Source of the DNA: Diadophis punctatus similis
Taxonomy: Eukaryota > Chordata > Lepidosauria > Squamata > Dipsadidae
DNA: 64,000 nucleotides
Reading direction: 5' to 3'
NCBI GenBank assembly: GCA_023053685.1
Contig: JALIGW010000058.1
Coordinates: 2,503,425 to 2,567,424 of the forward strand
Position 1 is the stretch's first letter, and each line of letters opens with the position of its first letter. The notes below the pieces were generated by a model. The model was not told the origin of the DNA. It saw only the letters and a program-made list of their open reading frames with translations, and did no database searches. The position numbers and the translations under genes are program-made. Positions 32,232-43,789 of this stretch are shown here, piece after piece.

Positions 32232-32503
32232 ACGATTCCTCCTCGGAGAGTTGCAGCGGGAACGGCTCGTCCACCTTGAACCCTTCCACCTCCAGCAGCA
32301 CTCAGGGCGATGCCACCTACACCGAGGTGAACGGCAATGGAGCGGGCGCCCCCATGGATTTCAGTGCCTCGTCGGAGGACCAGCCCATCAACCTCTGCGA
32401 CAAGTTGGCCCCGGCTCACGTCGCCAACGCCTACCAGTCGGACAGCTGCAGCGCCGACGGCCTGCGCAGCCGGACGAAGTACGGAGCCAAAAGCACAACA
32501 GAG
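32232..32503 (+). CDS. NOL4L: NOL4L coding exon B
   Basis: A 272-bp exon between TCTCTCCTCTTGCAG and GAG/GTGGGT. It starts in phase 1 (completing GAC) and ends in phase 0. It encodes a serine-rich stretch ([20 protein letters not shown]), [17 protein letters not shown] and [16 protein letters not shown]. The QPINLCDK segment is conserved in NOL4L and resembles a degenerate CtBP-type PxDLS peptide. The region looks disordered. The intron downstream begins with a likely LTR about 70 bp after the donor. Confidence 0.93.
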
Positions 32504-32572
32504 GTGGGTTCAGATGCTCCCCCTAGCCGAGGTGCCACCACCACTAGCACACAGCTGTGAATTCTCATCACC

Positions 32573-32709
32573 TGTTGTGGCCTGTCGGCCGCCGGCCCTT
32601 CCAGCAGCCGAATCAGAGGAGGAGGAGGAGGAGGCGTGGGAGTCAGGGCCAGAATCAAGGCAACCTGAGAGCTCCGAGGGGGAAGAGGGAGTGGAGCTGG
32701 CAGAGAGAG

Positions 32710-32761
<52 letters not shown>

Positions 32762-33149
32762 CAGAGCCTGGGCTATCCGTCAGCCCTCAGATGGTCAACA
32801 GCCCCCATGTCTGGAGGTAGCTGATGAGGAAGAGGAGGAATAGCTGGGTCCAGTGCCTGATGCATGGATGCGCAGGAGGCAGAGGAGAGGAGAGGAGTGG
32901 AAATCTATGGGCCACTCCTTGGGACGGAAGACCCACTGCTGCTAGCGAAGCCCCACCCAGCTCTGGGGATAAAAGGCAGGGGACAGAGATGAATAGATGT
33001 GGCAGACAGCTATTCATCTCCCTGCCAGACAGACTAATTAGCCTGCGGTGAGAGAGAAACTTTTTGCCCGGGCTGCCGGCGTGTCTAACAAAGGAATCAT
33101 TGATTCAACTCCAGAGGGTTTGTCGTGTTTGGGGAGCCGGGTCAGAACA
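32573..33149 (+). mobile_element. Putative LTR just downstream of NOL4L exon B
   Basis: Starts TGTTGTGGCCTG and ends GTCAGAACA (TG...CA). It contains a TATA-like GGGGATAAAAGGC at 32966 and a (GA)n at 32703-32762. Flanks TCACC/TGACC are an imperfect 5-bp duplication. No internal genes. LTR assignment rests on termini and the TATA box only. Confidence 0.5.
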
Positions 33150-33696
33150 TGACCTCTTGGTCTTTGTGGAACCTCCTGACCTGGAGAATGGAGTTCCAGG
33201 AGATCACCCGCCTGTGGGAAGCCATCTTCAGCCAACGGTTGTGGTTGACCAAGCTTCCAACTCACATGTGTTGGGGGAAGAGGATGGCAGGAACAGGAAG
33301 AGAGAGCGTGGCTGCTGGCTTTCACTATCTTGCTCCAACCCCCTCCCCCCCAGGAAGACCCTCAAAAGAGGGGAGACATGTCAGATGGCTGGCTCGTGGT
33401 CCACCTACGGTGCAGGTAGAAGGCTGGAAGTTGGAGAACTTGCTAGAAGATCCCACGATGGCTTTCTCCACCTTGGCGACCTTCCGGGTGGGTTGAGTGT
33501 TATCCCATGAAAAGCCACAAAAGCCACATCTTGCAATTCAGTGTCACCTTTTAGTTGATTTGGGGTTGAATTCCCACCCCACCGAGCCCACCCAACATGC
33601 GTTTATCCCACACAGTTGTCCTCATCACATTGAGGTCACATTGCTGTGGAACAGATGTGTTGGCTTCAGAAATGACAGAGAAGCGATGGATTACAA

Positions 33697-33825
33697 CAGG
33701 CGTCTTCAATCTTGGCAACTTTTAAGCTTTGTGGACTTCAGCTCCCAGAATTCCCCAGCCACCTGAGGAATTCTGGGAGCTGAAGTCCACAAGTCTTAAA
33801 AGTTGCCGAATTTGGAGACCACCTG
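33697..33825. mobile_element. Palindromic hAT-type MITE with near-perfect TSD
   Basis: CAGGCGTCTTCAATCTTGGC ... TTTGGAGACCACCTG. Flanks GATTACAA and CATTACAA match at seven of eight positions. Confidence 0.75.
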
Positions 33826-33853
33826 CATTACAACATAGTCGGTTGGCTTAGAC

Positions 33854-33956
33854 CAGTGTTGGTGAACCTTGGCCCCTTTAAGATATGTGGACTTCAACTC
33901 CCAGAATTCCCCAGAAGTCCAGGTATCTTAAAGGGGCCATGGTTGGCCAACACTTG
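33854..33956. mobile_element. Palindromic hAT-type MITE
   Basis: CAGTGTTGGTGAACCTTGGC ... GGTTGGCCAACACTTG, with an abbreviated centre. Confidence 0.65.
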
Positions 33957-34046
33957 TTTAGAGAAAACATAGGGCTGGAAGTTGCTTTCCTTGGGACCTT
34001 CTGATAGGAATCAGAAGGCCTTTTGGAGATGACAAGTGAGGTGGGG

Positions 34047-34468
34047 CTACAATGCGGTACCGCATCCTGCCACATACCTCCCTACGACCGGTTAGGTCCC
34101 AAAGAGTCGGTCTCCTCCAGGTCCCATCAACCAAGCAATGCGGGTTGGCGGACCCTAGGGGGAGAGCCTTCTCTGTGGGAGCTCCCTCTCTTTGGAACCA
34201 TCTACCACCAGAGATCTAGACTATCCCCACCCTGCTGGCCTTCCGCAAAGCCGTGAAAACATGGCTCTTCAAGCAGGCGGGTTACGACCAAGGGGAACAT
34301 CTGTGGTCTTCCCATGTATACTGTTTTAATTTTTATAACTGCTTTTAACTAGTTTTATTATGTTCTTTGTTATGAATTGTTCTTCTTACATGCTGTACGC
34401 CGCCCTGAGTCCCTCGGGAGTTGGGCGGCTTATAGGAATGAGCAAAATAAATAAATAAATAAATAAAT
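34047..34468 (+). mobile_element. L2 LINE 3' end
   Basis: Degenerate ORF2 C-terminus (AFRKAVKTWLF-like), then GCCCTGAGTCCCTCGGGAG, TTGGGCGGCTTATAGG and an (AATA)n tail. About 280 bp upstream of NOL4L exon C. Confidence 0.85.
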
Positions 34469-34750
34469 GAGGCCATCTACCTATCTTTGAGGAGAGCAGG
34501 ATGGTAGATGAGGGGGACCCTGGGTAGATAACTCTGCAGTGCCCCTACAGCTGTTGTGCGTGACCCCCAGCAAGGGCTCGGAGGCGTCTGCCCATCTATG
34601 AAGTTGACATCACCAAGAGATATTGGTCCTCCTCAAAAGACCTGGAGCCAGACCTAAGGAGGGTGACCCTGGGGAACGCTGAAAATCCTGACAGGATGAT
34701 GGGGATAAGCAGAGGGTCCGTGGTGTTGACTTTTTCCTCTCTTTCGGCAG

Positions 34751-34936
34751 TCCCCTCCCTACAGCTCCGGCAGCTATGACTCGGTCAAGACGGAGGTCAG
34801 CGGATGTCCCGAAGACCTGACCGTGGGCAGAGCGCCCACTGCCGACGATGACGATGATGACCACGATGACCATGAGGACAATGACAAGATGAACGACTCG
34901 GAGGGCATGGATCCCGAGCGGCTAAAGGCTTTCAAT
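34751..34936 (+). CDS. NOL4L: NOL4L coding exon C (acidic stretch)
   Basis: A 186-bp exon (62 codons, phase 0 at both ends) after TCTCTTTCGGCAG, with donor AAT/GTACGG. It encodes [19 protein letters not shown], then [20 protein letters not shown], a strongly acidic run and [16 protein letters not shown]. This is almost identical to mammalian NOL4L as I recall it. The SVKTEVSG segment has the form of a SUMOylation site (VKTE), which is an inference from the motif alone. The reading frame continues into the intron, but the junction with exon D restores the family sequence. Confidence 0.94.
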
Positions 34937-35049
34937 GTACGGGCCGAGAACGATCACACGGTGATAACGTCTGAGTGGTTGCTCGATTGTATGCTTGCCT
35001 ACGGACAGAATCTTGCCAGAGTAAAGAGAGTCCTTCGCTAACGATCACA

Positions 35050-35580
<531 letters not shown>

Positions 35581-35666
35581 TAAATATTATAATTCCTAGG
35601 CCCCTGGGTGGGGCTCGACTAGTAATCAATGCCAAATCCGGCGAAACAACTGGCCGCTGTGATACA

Positions 35667-35774
<108 letters not shown>

Positions 35775-35792
35775 GATGGCAGCGTCCATGGA

Positions 35793-35955
35793 CCGGCACC
35801 TCTGGCTGCAACCATCATAAATACACGCGGGTTGCCAACTGCCCATGACCCTGGGGAGGCTGTGATGGTCGTAAGTGTGAGGACTGGTCATAAGTCATTT
35901 TTTTCAGTGCTGTTGTAACCTTGAATGGTGGTAGGTTGAGGACTACCATTAACTG
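35793..35955. mobile_element. AGGTAGTCC-family MITE right end
   Basis: Ends GTAGGTTGAGGACTACC. Together with 35050-35235 it may be one copy split by the AAT arrays. Confidence 0.6.
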
Positions 35956-35984
35956 CATAACTATGGACATGCAGGTATAGAATA

Positions 35985-36640
35985 GGTGGTACCTGGCTCA
36001 AAAACAGTCGCTGTGAGAGGGACCTTGGAGTCCAAAATGGACAATCACTTAAACATGTGCCAGCTGTGTACGGCAGCAGCCAAAAAAGCTAACACAATCC
36101 TTGGTTGTATGAATGGGGATAGAATCAAGATCACATGAAGTGTTAGTACCACTTTATAAAATCTTAGTAAGGCCACACCTGGAATCCTGCATCCAGCTTT
36201 GGTCATCACAAATTACAAAAAAGATGTTGAGACTTTGGAAAAAGTGCAGAGAAGAGCAACTAAGATGATTAAAGGCCCGGAGACAAAAACATATGAAGAA
36301 CGGCTGCAGATTTTGGGTCTGGCTAGTCTAGAGAAAAAAAGGACCAGGCAGGACATGATAGCAGTCTTCCAACATTTGAGGGGCTGCCACAAAGAAGAAG
36401 GGGGTTAAATTATTCTCCAAAGCCCCTGAAGGCAGGAGAAGAAGCAACAGATGGAAACTCATCAAGGAGAGAAGCAACCTAGAACTAGGGAGAAAGTTCT
36501 GTACAGTGAGGACAATTAACCAGCGGAATGGCCAGTGTAGGTGCTCCATCACTGGAGGTTTTTAAGAAGAGTTTGGACAAGCATTTGTCTGAAATGGTAC
36601 AGGGGATTGGACTAGAAGACCTCTTAAGACCTCTCACACT
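35985..36640 (+). mobile_element. CR1 LINE, longest copy in window
   Basis: Sense-strand ORF2 C-terminal region. It starts upstream at a TNILGCMNGDRIKIT-like segment, then RRATKMIKGPETKTYEERLQ, and RRTRQDMIAVFQHLRGC with frameshifts, running to the 3' end. About 650 bp, not functional. Confidence 0.85.
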
Positions 36641-36746
36641 TATGACGGTTGCAGCCTTCCCGTGATCACACGATCAAAATCCAGATGCTTGACAATTGAC
36701 ATGTATTTATGATGGTTGCAATGTCCCAGGTTCATGTGATCCCCTA

Positions 36747-36896
36747 GCGCGGTGGTTAGAATTCAGTATTGCAGGCAAACTCTGCCCACAGAATGGAGTT
36801 CAATCCTGACCAGCTCAAGGTTGACTCAGCCTTCCATCCTTCCAAGGTCTGTAAAATGAGAACCTAGTTTGTTGGGGGCAAGAGGCTGACTCTGTA
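36747..36896 (+). mobile_element. tRNA-derived SINE, diverged
   Basis: GCGCGGTGGTTAGAATTC, TCAAGGTTGACTCAGCCTTC and GTTGGGGGCAAGAGGCTGAC, then directly into (TATG)n. Confidence 0.7.
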
Positions 36897-37288
<392 letters not shown>

Positions 37289-37690
37289 CCGCCCATTCTA
37301 TATCTGGTGGTGCATGGTTAGAAGCCAGTATTTCTTGCACACTCTGCCCACAGCCAGGAGTTCGATCCTGACCAGCTCAAGATTGACTCAGCCTTAAGTT
37401 CTTCTGAGGTCAGCAAAATGAGGACCCAAATTTGGGGGGGCCAGATGCTGACTCTATAAAGCGGCATATAAGTTTGCTATTTTGTGACTTTCCTAGCCAG
37501 CTTCCTACAAGCAATAGGGGAAGTCAGATTCGCTTAGCGACCACATGATTCACTTAACGACCACAATGATTCACTTAACGACCATGGTAAAAAAAGCTGT
37601 AAAATGGGGCGCAACTCACTTAAGCCCTATCTGGCCAAACAACAGAACTGTTGAGCTCATTTGTGGTCCTAAGCCGAGGACCAACACCCC
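37289..37690 (+). mobile_element. SINE fragment then AGGTAGTCC MITE fragment
   Basis: SINE body (GAGTTCGATCCTGACCAGCT, AAAATGAGGACCCAAATTTG, AAGCGGCATATAAG) to about 37480. MITE interior follows to 37690, ending 70 bp before NOL4L exon D. Confidence 0.65.
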
Positions 37691-37759
37691 CCCCCCCAAA
37701 AAAAAGGTCTCTCGCGCAGGCCTAGCGAGAGGAAAGGGCTGATCGCATTCTCTCCGCAG

Positions 37760-37951
37760 ATGTTTGTGCGTCTCTTCGTGGATGAGAACCTGGACCGGAT
37801 GGTGCCCATCTCCAAGCAGCCCAAAGAGAAGATCCAGGCCATCATCGAGTCCTGCAGCCGGCAATTCCCGGAGTTCCAGGAACGAGCTCGCAAACGCATC
37901 CGCACTTACCTCAAATCTTGCCGTCGCATGAAGAAGAACGGCATGGAAATG
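37760..37951 (+). CDS. NOL4L: NOL4L coding exon D (conserved basic domain)
   Basis: A 192-bp exon (64 codons, phase 0/0) between CATTCTCTCCGCAG and ATG/GTGAGA. It encodes the most conserved segment of the NOL4 family: [40 protein letters not shown] and [20 protein letters not shown]. The basic clusters RARKRIR and CRRMKK look like a bipartite nuclear localisation signal. The part before them is predicted helical. The first ATG is internal to the full protein, not a start. Confidence 0.96.
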
Positions 37952-38130
37952 GTGAGAGAGGGTCTTCCCGGTGCCCCCCTGCCCCGCTTTCACTGCCTCT
38001 TTCCCCTCTTTTCCTCCTTCAAAACGTCAGCTGGGTCTTTGGGCCACCTCTGGGTGGTCTTTTCCAGAGGAAGTTCAGACCCTCCAGTGGCCCAAAGACC
38101 TGCTGTTGTGGCAATGAAACATCTGGAGCA

Positions 38131-38466
38131 GCAGTGCGAAACTCTGGCCACTTTACTACCCGTGGACTTCAACTCCCAGAATTCCCGAGCCAGCCATGTT
38201 GCTTATGGCCCCTTTGATTTGTGGACCAACTCCCAGAATTCCCGAGCCAGCCATGCTGGCTATTGCCCTTTTGTGACTTGTGGACTTCATCTCCCAGAAT
38301 TCCTGAGGCAGCCATGCTGGCCATGGCCCCTTTATGCCTTGTGGACTTGCTCAGGAATTCTGGGAGTTGAAGTCCACAAGTTATAAAAGGGCCATAGACA
38401 GCATGGCTGGCTCAGGAATTCTGGGAGTTGAAGTCCATGGGTGGTAAAGTGGCCAGAGTTGCCCAC
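38131..38466. mobile_element. Large compound hairpin of hAT-MITE arms
   Basis: Three left-arm units (AACTCCCAGAATTCC then GAGCCAGCCATG at about 38168, 38228 and 38292) face two right-arm units (GGAATTCTGGGAGTTGAAGT at about 38352 and 38415). The outer flanks CTCTGGCCACTTTACTACCC and GGTAAAGTGGCCAGAG also pair. Confidence 0.7.
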
Positions 38467-38879
38467 AGCTATTCTAGAGCAGTGGCTGAGATTTGGTGGT
38501 GGGATTAACTTGGTTCTGTTGGATTTGGGGAAGGAGCTTGAGATCCATTAGGGTGCATGCCATATCTTTCCACTGCGGGCCCTGGGGCTGGGAATTTGGG
38601 GAACGGAGACTGCACCCCACCATTAAAGGGCCTTGCCAATCTCACTTATGGGAAGAAGGTGGGAACAAGGCTCCTCTCATAGGGAAGGGACCTTCCGGCA
38701 TTGGGGAAAAGCCCCCGCCATAAAGCTTAAGTTCATTTATTCATTTGCTTTATTTGATTGACGGATTGATCCCGAAGTGGGATTTGCAGGGGGGAGGAAG
38801 GGGAGGGGAAGGGGGAGGAAGAGGAGGAGCAGGAGGGAAGGGGATGAAGAGGAAGCGGGAGGAGGAGGAGGAATCTGGG

Positions 38880-38965
38880 ATCCTTGGTGCTCCCTGAGCT
38901 TGGGTGTTTTCTTGCAGACATTTCATGACCCAACTAGGGAACATCATCAGTGCTAGAAGGAAGTT
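38880..38965 (-). repeat. Hammerhead-type unit (single)
   Basis: One unit of the 719-1640 family with GACATTTC in place of GACGTTTC. GA-rich spacers lie on both sides (38785-38875, 38966-39078). Confidence 0.6.
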
Positions 38966-39077
38966 GGGGGAGGAGGAGGAGGAGGAGGGAGAAGAAGAAG
39001 AGGAAGAGGAGGAGGAGGGGAGGGGGAGAAGAAGAGGAGGAAGAAAAAGAAGACGAAGAGGAGAAGGAGGAGGAGGA

Positions 39078-39310
39078 ATAGCAATAGCAATAGCACTTTA
39101 CTTATATACCGCTTCATAGTGCTTTACAGCCCTCTCTAAGCGGTTTACAGAGTTCAGCATCTTGCCCCCAACAATCTGGGTCCTCATTTTATCCACCTCG
39201 GAAGGATGGAAGGCTGAGTCAACCTTGAGCCGGTGAGATTTGAACAGCTGAACTAGCAATCAGCTGAAGGTCGCAATGCTGTTTTTAACCACTGTGCTAT
39301 CTCAGGCCCC
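39078..39310 (-). mobile_element. tRNA-derived SINE, antisense
   Basis: (GCAATA)n tail at left, CTTATATACCGCTTCATAGT, CCCCAACAATCTGGGTCCTC, box B complement GATTTGAAC and head near 39300. It separates two hammerhead-type units. Confidence 0.8.
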
Positions 39311-39410
39311 TGAGATCCTTGGTGTTCCCTGAGCTTGGGTGTTTTCTTGCAGACATTTCATGACCCAACTAGGGAACATCATCAGTGCTAGAAGGGAGGG
39401 GGAGGTTGAA
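39311..39410 (-). repeat. Hammerhead-type unit (single)
   Basis: Same family, GACATTTC variant, ending CAGTGCTAGAAGGGAGG. Confidence 0.6.
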
Positions 39411-39603
39411 ACGAGGAGGACTTGCTCCATGTATCTTAAAATTTCCAAAATTGAAGAACGCTGCTTTAGATCTTTCGTTTTTCTTCTTTTCTTCTGCTTT
39501 CTTGGTCTTGAGGGCTAGTGTTACTCTTTTTTCAACGGTACAGCCATAAATAGAGCCGCATTCCGTCGTTCCAGCTTTCCTGAAAATGTTCTTTTTCTTT
39601 CAG

Positions 39604-39726
39604 ACTAGGCCGACCCCTCCTCACCTGACCTCAGCCATGGCCGAGAACATCCTGGCAGCTGCTTGTGAAAGTGAGACGCGGAAAGCAGCCAAGCGGATGC
39701 GGCTCGAGATCTATCAGACGTCACAG
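39604..39726 (+). CDS. NOL4L: NOL4L coding exon E
   Basis: A 123-bp exon (41 codons, phase 0/0), with acceptor TTCTTTTTCTTTCAG and donor CAG/GTACGG. It encodes [20 protein letters not shown] then [20 protein letters not shown]. The KAAKRMRLE segment is a further basic patch. Near-identical to mammalian NOL4L as I recall it. Confidence 0.95.
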
Positions 39727-39886
39727 GTACGGGACCCAGCATCGGGCTATTTGCTGGCTTTGAATATCTGGATAGGTTACGCCTTTGCCACTTGCAACAA
39801 GGCCCTAGGTCCCACCCTGGATTCAAACTCTTACATGGTCAGAGTTTATATTCATGCCACTTCGCTCCTAAAACTGACTTCGCTTT

Positions 39887-40395
39887 AATAATAGTCTTCA
39901 ACTTACAACCGCTCCTTTAGCGACCATTCCCCGTGGCACTGAAAATAGTGACTTATGATTGCACAATGTTCCCAGGATCACAGAATGAAAATTCAGGCGC
40001 TTGGCAACTGGCATGGATAGGTAGTCCTTGAGTTACCATAGTTCGTTTTAGTGACTGTCGAAGTTACAACGGCACTGGAAAAAGTGACTTATGGCTGGTT
40101 TTCACACTTATGACCGTTGCCACATCCCTGTGGTCACATGATCAAAATTCAGACGCTTGGCAACTGACTCATAATTATGTCTTGGGGTCACGTGATCCCC
40201 TTTTGTGACCTTCTGACAAAGTCAATGGGGAAGTCAGATTCACTTAACAACCGTGTGACTAACTGAACAACTGCAGTGATTCCCTTAACATCTGTGGCAA
40301 GCAAGGTCATAAAAGTGGAGCAAAGCTTACTTAACTGTCTCGCTTAGCAACAGAAACTTTGGGCTCAACTCTTAAGTTGAGGACTACCTGTATCT
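39887..40395. mobile_element. AGGTAGTCC-family MITEs, one partial and one full
   Basis: A partial left end (39887-40018) precedes a full copy (40019-40394, AGGTAGTCCTTGAGTTACCA to AAGTTGAGGACTACCTG then TA). Lies in the intron between NOL4L exons E and F. Confidence 0.7.
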
Positions 40396-40949
40396 ATGTT
40401 TTCAGCCTCCTGGGGCGGTGTGATCGCTACCTTCCATATACTGTCAGACCTGCCCCAGCTAGGCCCGTAGGAAAGAAAGACCCTCGACTCCATTTGGCCG
40501 AAGTGATAGGTTCTTTTACTGAGGATTACTGGTTGCAGTAAAAGCAGGCTAGAACGAAAGTTCCCACGCAAAAGGTTACAAACGTTTCCCCTTCATCACA
40601 GCCCTCCCCACCTTAACAAGTTTGTCATAGACCAATGGTGTGCCACATGCGTGTTTTGGGGAACACTCAGAGGTTTGGAGGAATTCACATTCCTTTCCCA
40701 AGTTTCATGGCCTTGAAAACTGGCTGGTTTTTCACACCTCTGGCATCCATCACCTCCTGCCATCCCCGTCCCTGTTTCTCCTCCCTACTCCATACATGCT
40801 TGTTGCCCATTTCCTCTCCTCCAACCCCCCCAGTTGATGGCAGGATGCCAGCAAGGTGCCAAGCCGAAGATGGCAGCTCTGACGCATGCTGCACCCTTAC
40901 GATTCCCTTTGCCCCTGACGCAACCCACCCTCTGTTTCTCTCCTGGCAG
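40396..40949. other. Intronic stretch, unassigned
   Basis: Between the MITE and NOL4L exon F. TGTCAGACCTG at about 40441 and CCTTAACA near 40617 resemble LTR ends, but I find no target duplication. Confidence 0.3.
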
Positions 40950-41154
40950 GACGAACCGGTTACACTAGAGAAGCAGCACTCCCGGGATTCGTCCACCTCC
41001 GTCACGCAGTCGTCCTACTCACTGCCAGCCTCCTCCTTCTCCCAGGACCCCGTCTACATCAACGGGAGCCTGAACTACAGCTACCGCAGCTATGGGACGC
41101 TGGGAGGCACTTTGCAGCCGACTCCTTCACTCCAGACAGGAAATCACAGTAACG
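40950..41154 (+). CDS. NOL4L: NOL4L coding exon F
   Basis: A 205-bp exon with acceptor CTCTCCTGGCAG and donor AACG/GTAAGG. It starts in phase 0 and ends one base into the next codon. It encodes DEPVTLEKQHSRDSSTSVTQ, SYSLPASSFSQDPVYINGSL, NYSYRSYGTLGG and LQTGNHSNG. It is serine- and tyrosine-rich, low in hydrophobic residues and likely disordered. A CR1 fragment holding a hAT insertion follows about 30 bp after the donor. Confidence 0.94.
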
Positions 41155-41182
41155 GTAAGGAGGGGAGCTCAGTCGGAATAGA

Positions 41183-42165
41183 GCTGTAAGGGACCTTGGA
41201 GGTCTTCTAGTCCAACCCCCCTGCTCAAGCAGGAGACCCTAGACCAGCTGTTCCCAACCTTCCTAATGCCGCGCCCCGCCCCCGCGCCCCCACCGTGACC
41301 CACCCCGCCACCACCATTTGGGTTCTTTTACCCTCTGCGCATGCACAAAGCGTTCTGCGCATGCGCAGAGGGTAAAAGAACCCGAATGGTGGCGTGCGGG
41401 CGAAGTCTCCAGATCCGGGCGAAGTCTCCAGATCCGTCATGAAAGGTGTGCACAACTTCGGCGGGGCCGGGACAGGCGGCTGCCCAGAGAGAGCCATCCC
41501 CTTCGCAGAGTCTCTCCCGTCTACCTGTGGCGTTCGGGGCGAAGGGGGTGGCTCTCTCCGGGCAGCCGCCTGTCCCGGCCCCGCCAAAGTCGTGCACGCC
41601 TTTCGCGACGGGGCTCAAAAAGCTCCCAGAGGCAACATGCGAAGCGAGCGGCGACCTCGCCCAGATCTGGAGACTTCGCCCAGATGCCGCCATTTGGGTT
41701 CTTTTACCCTTTGCGCATGCGCAGACTGCTTTGCGCATGTGCAGAGGGTAAAAGAACCCAAATGGCGGCGACGGAGTGGGGCGCGATTTGGCAGGTTTGT
41801 GGCAGTGGGGGGGAGCTGATGATGCCAGGGCGACCCCCGGGAAATGGTCGTTCGATCCCCAAAGGGGTCGCGACCCCCAGGTTGGGAACCGCTGCCCTAG
41901 ACCTTGTCAGGCAAATGGCTGACCAGTCTCTTCTTAAAAACCTCCAGTGACTAAACACCCATGACTTCTGGTGGCAAGCAGTTCCACTGGTTGATTGTTC
42001 TCAGTTATGAAGTTTCTCCTTAATTCGAGGTTGCTTCTCTCCTTGATTAGTTTCCATTCATTGTTTCTTGTCCTGCCCCCTGGTGCTTTGGAGAATAGGG
42101 TTGAGCCCCCTCCTCTTTGTGGCAGCCCCTCAAATATTGGAAGACTACTCTCATCTCACCCCTGG
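41183..42165 (-). mobile_element. CR1 LINE antisense, split by the hAT element
   Basis: GTAAGGGACCTTGGAGGTCT at left. After 41902 comes CTTCTTAAAAACCTCCAGTG and the ORF2 complement to about 42165. Confidence 0.75.
41245..41894. mobile_element. GC-rich hAT element with perfect 8-bp TSD
   Basis: Starts CAGCTGTTCCCAACCTTCCT and ends GACCCCCAGGTTGGGAACCG CTG. CCCTAGAC is exact at 41237-41244 and 41895-41902. Termini resemble the SPIN-like element at 25064. The 650-bp interior has repeated inverted segments (TTTGGGTTCTTTTACCCTCT, GCGCATGCGCAGAGG, CGGGACAGGCGGCTGCCC) and no transposase. It splits a CR1 3' end (41183-41236 / 41903-42160). Confidence 0.85.
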
Positions 42166-42221
42166 TCAGTGGTGAAATCCATTTATTTTTTAATACTGGT
42201 TCTGTGGGCGTGGCTTTAGAT

Positions 42222-42692
42222 TTAGATTTATTATTAGAGTTGGAAGGGACCTTGTAGGTCATCTAGTCCAACCCCCTGCTCAAGCAGGAGTTCCTACACC
42301 CTTTGAGACAGATGGCAGTCCAGTCTCCCCTTGAAGGTCACAAGTGTTGGGGCTCTCACAACCTCCGCTGGCAAAGCTGTTCCACTGGTTGATCGCTCTC
42401 ACCGTCAGAAAGTTTCTCCTCACTTCCAGGTTGAATCTCTTCTTGGTCAGCTTCCATCCGTTATTCCTTGTTTGGCTTTCTGGTGCCATAGAGAACAGCC
42501 TGACCCCCTCCTCTCTGTGGCATCCCCTCAAGTATTGGAACACTGCTATCATGTCACCCCTGGTCCTTCTCTTCGCCAGACTGGCCAAGCTCAGTTCCTG
42601 CAACCGCTCTTTGTATGTTTTATTTTCCAGACCCTTTATCATCCTGGTTGCTCTCTTCTGCACTTTCTCTAGGGTTTCAATGTCTTTTTTGT
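42222..42692 (-). mobile_element. CR1 LINE (AATCTA-tail subfamily), antisense
   Basis: (ATTTAG)n tail at 42216-42232, then terminal block and ORF2 C-terminus on the minus strand (RATRMIKGLENKTYKERLQE, RRTRGDMIAVFQYLRGCH, RNFLTVRAINQWNS). It closely resembles 42970-43375, differing at few positions. Confidence 0.85.
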
Positions 42693-42711
42693 AGCTTCAG
42701 AGTTGACAGTG

Positions 42712-42955
42712 AATTTATGATGGTTGCAGTGTCCCGGGGTCATGTGATCCCCTTTTTATGACCTTCTGACAAGCAAAGTCAATGCAGAGGCCAGATTCAC
42801 ATAACAACGGTGTGATTAACAACCGCTGAAACGATTTGCTTAAACAACTGTTGCAGAATGGGGCAAGACTCACCGAAGAACAGTCTTGCTTAGCAACAGA
42901 GCAGAAATTTCGGGCTCGGCTGTGGTCACAAGTCAAGGACTCCCTGTATAGAGTT
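42712..42955. mobile_element. AGGTAGTCC-family MITE fragment
   Basis: Interior and right end (CAAGTCAAGGACTCCCTGTA). Confidence 0.65.
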
Positions 42956-42969
42956 TCTCAATTTCAACA

Positions 42970-43625
42970 ACTTTAAGATTTAGATTTAGATTTATTATTA
43001 GAGTTGGAAGGGACCTTGTAGATCATCTAGTCCAACCCCCTGCTCAAGCAGGAGTTCCTACACCATTTGAGACAGATGGCAGTCCAGTCTCTCCTTGAAG
43101 GTCGCAAGTGTTGGAGCTCACATAACCTCTGGTGGCAAGCTGTTCCACTGGTTGATCGCTCTCACCGTCAGAAAGTTTCTCCTCACTTCCAGGTTGAATC
43201 TCTCCTTGGTCAGCTTCCATCCATTATTCCTTGTTTGGCTTTCTGGTGCCATAGAGAACAGCCTGACCCCCTCCTCTCTGTGGCAGCCCCTCAAGTATTG
43301 GAACACTGCTATCATGTCACCCCTGGTCCTTCTCTTCGCCAGACTGGCCAAGCTCAGTTCCTGCAACCGCTCTTGGTGGGCATGGCAGGGGAAGGATACT
43401 GCAAAATCCCCATTCCCACCCCACTCTGGGGCCAGCCAGAGGTGGTATTTGCCGGTTCTTCGAACTACTTAATATTTCCGCTACCGGTTCTCCAGAACCT
43501 GTCAGAACCTGCTGGATTTCACCCCTGGTCCTTCTTTTCTCTAGACTGGCCATACTCAGTCCCTGCGGTCATTCTTCATATGTTTTAGTCTCCAGGCCTT
43601 TAATCATCTTAGTTGCTCTTCTTCA
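42970..43625 (-). mobile_element. CR1 LINE (AATCTA-tail), antisense, with insert
   Basis: Second copy of the 42222 subfamily to 43375. A separate element (43376-43527, ending CTGGATTTCACCCCTG) and further CR1 sequence follow to 43625. Confidence 0.8.
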
Positions 43626-43789
43626 GCCAGCTCTTTCAGGACTGTTGGATGCAACTGATCTGGTTGTGGCGACCTTAGAATTTATACTAAGACAAAGGGC
43701 TTCCTGTATTTGCATCCTTGCCTGCTTCTGCCAAGTTTCTAGTTCTTCCTCTTTCTAACTTGGTTGCTCACCTCTTCGGTGGATCACAA

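Noticed and set aside
34823..35041. 73-codon frame continuing past NOL4L exon C
   Set aside because: The GT donor at 34937 and family sequence show that translation jumps to exon D; the extension is intronic MITE sequence.
40441..40622. Second solo LTR beginning TGTCAGACCTG
   Set aside because: No matching target duplication and no clear paired terminus.
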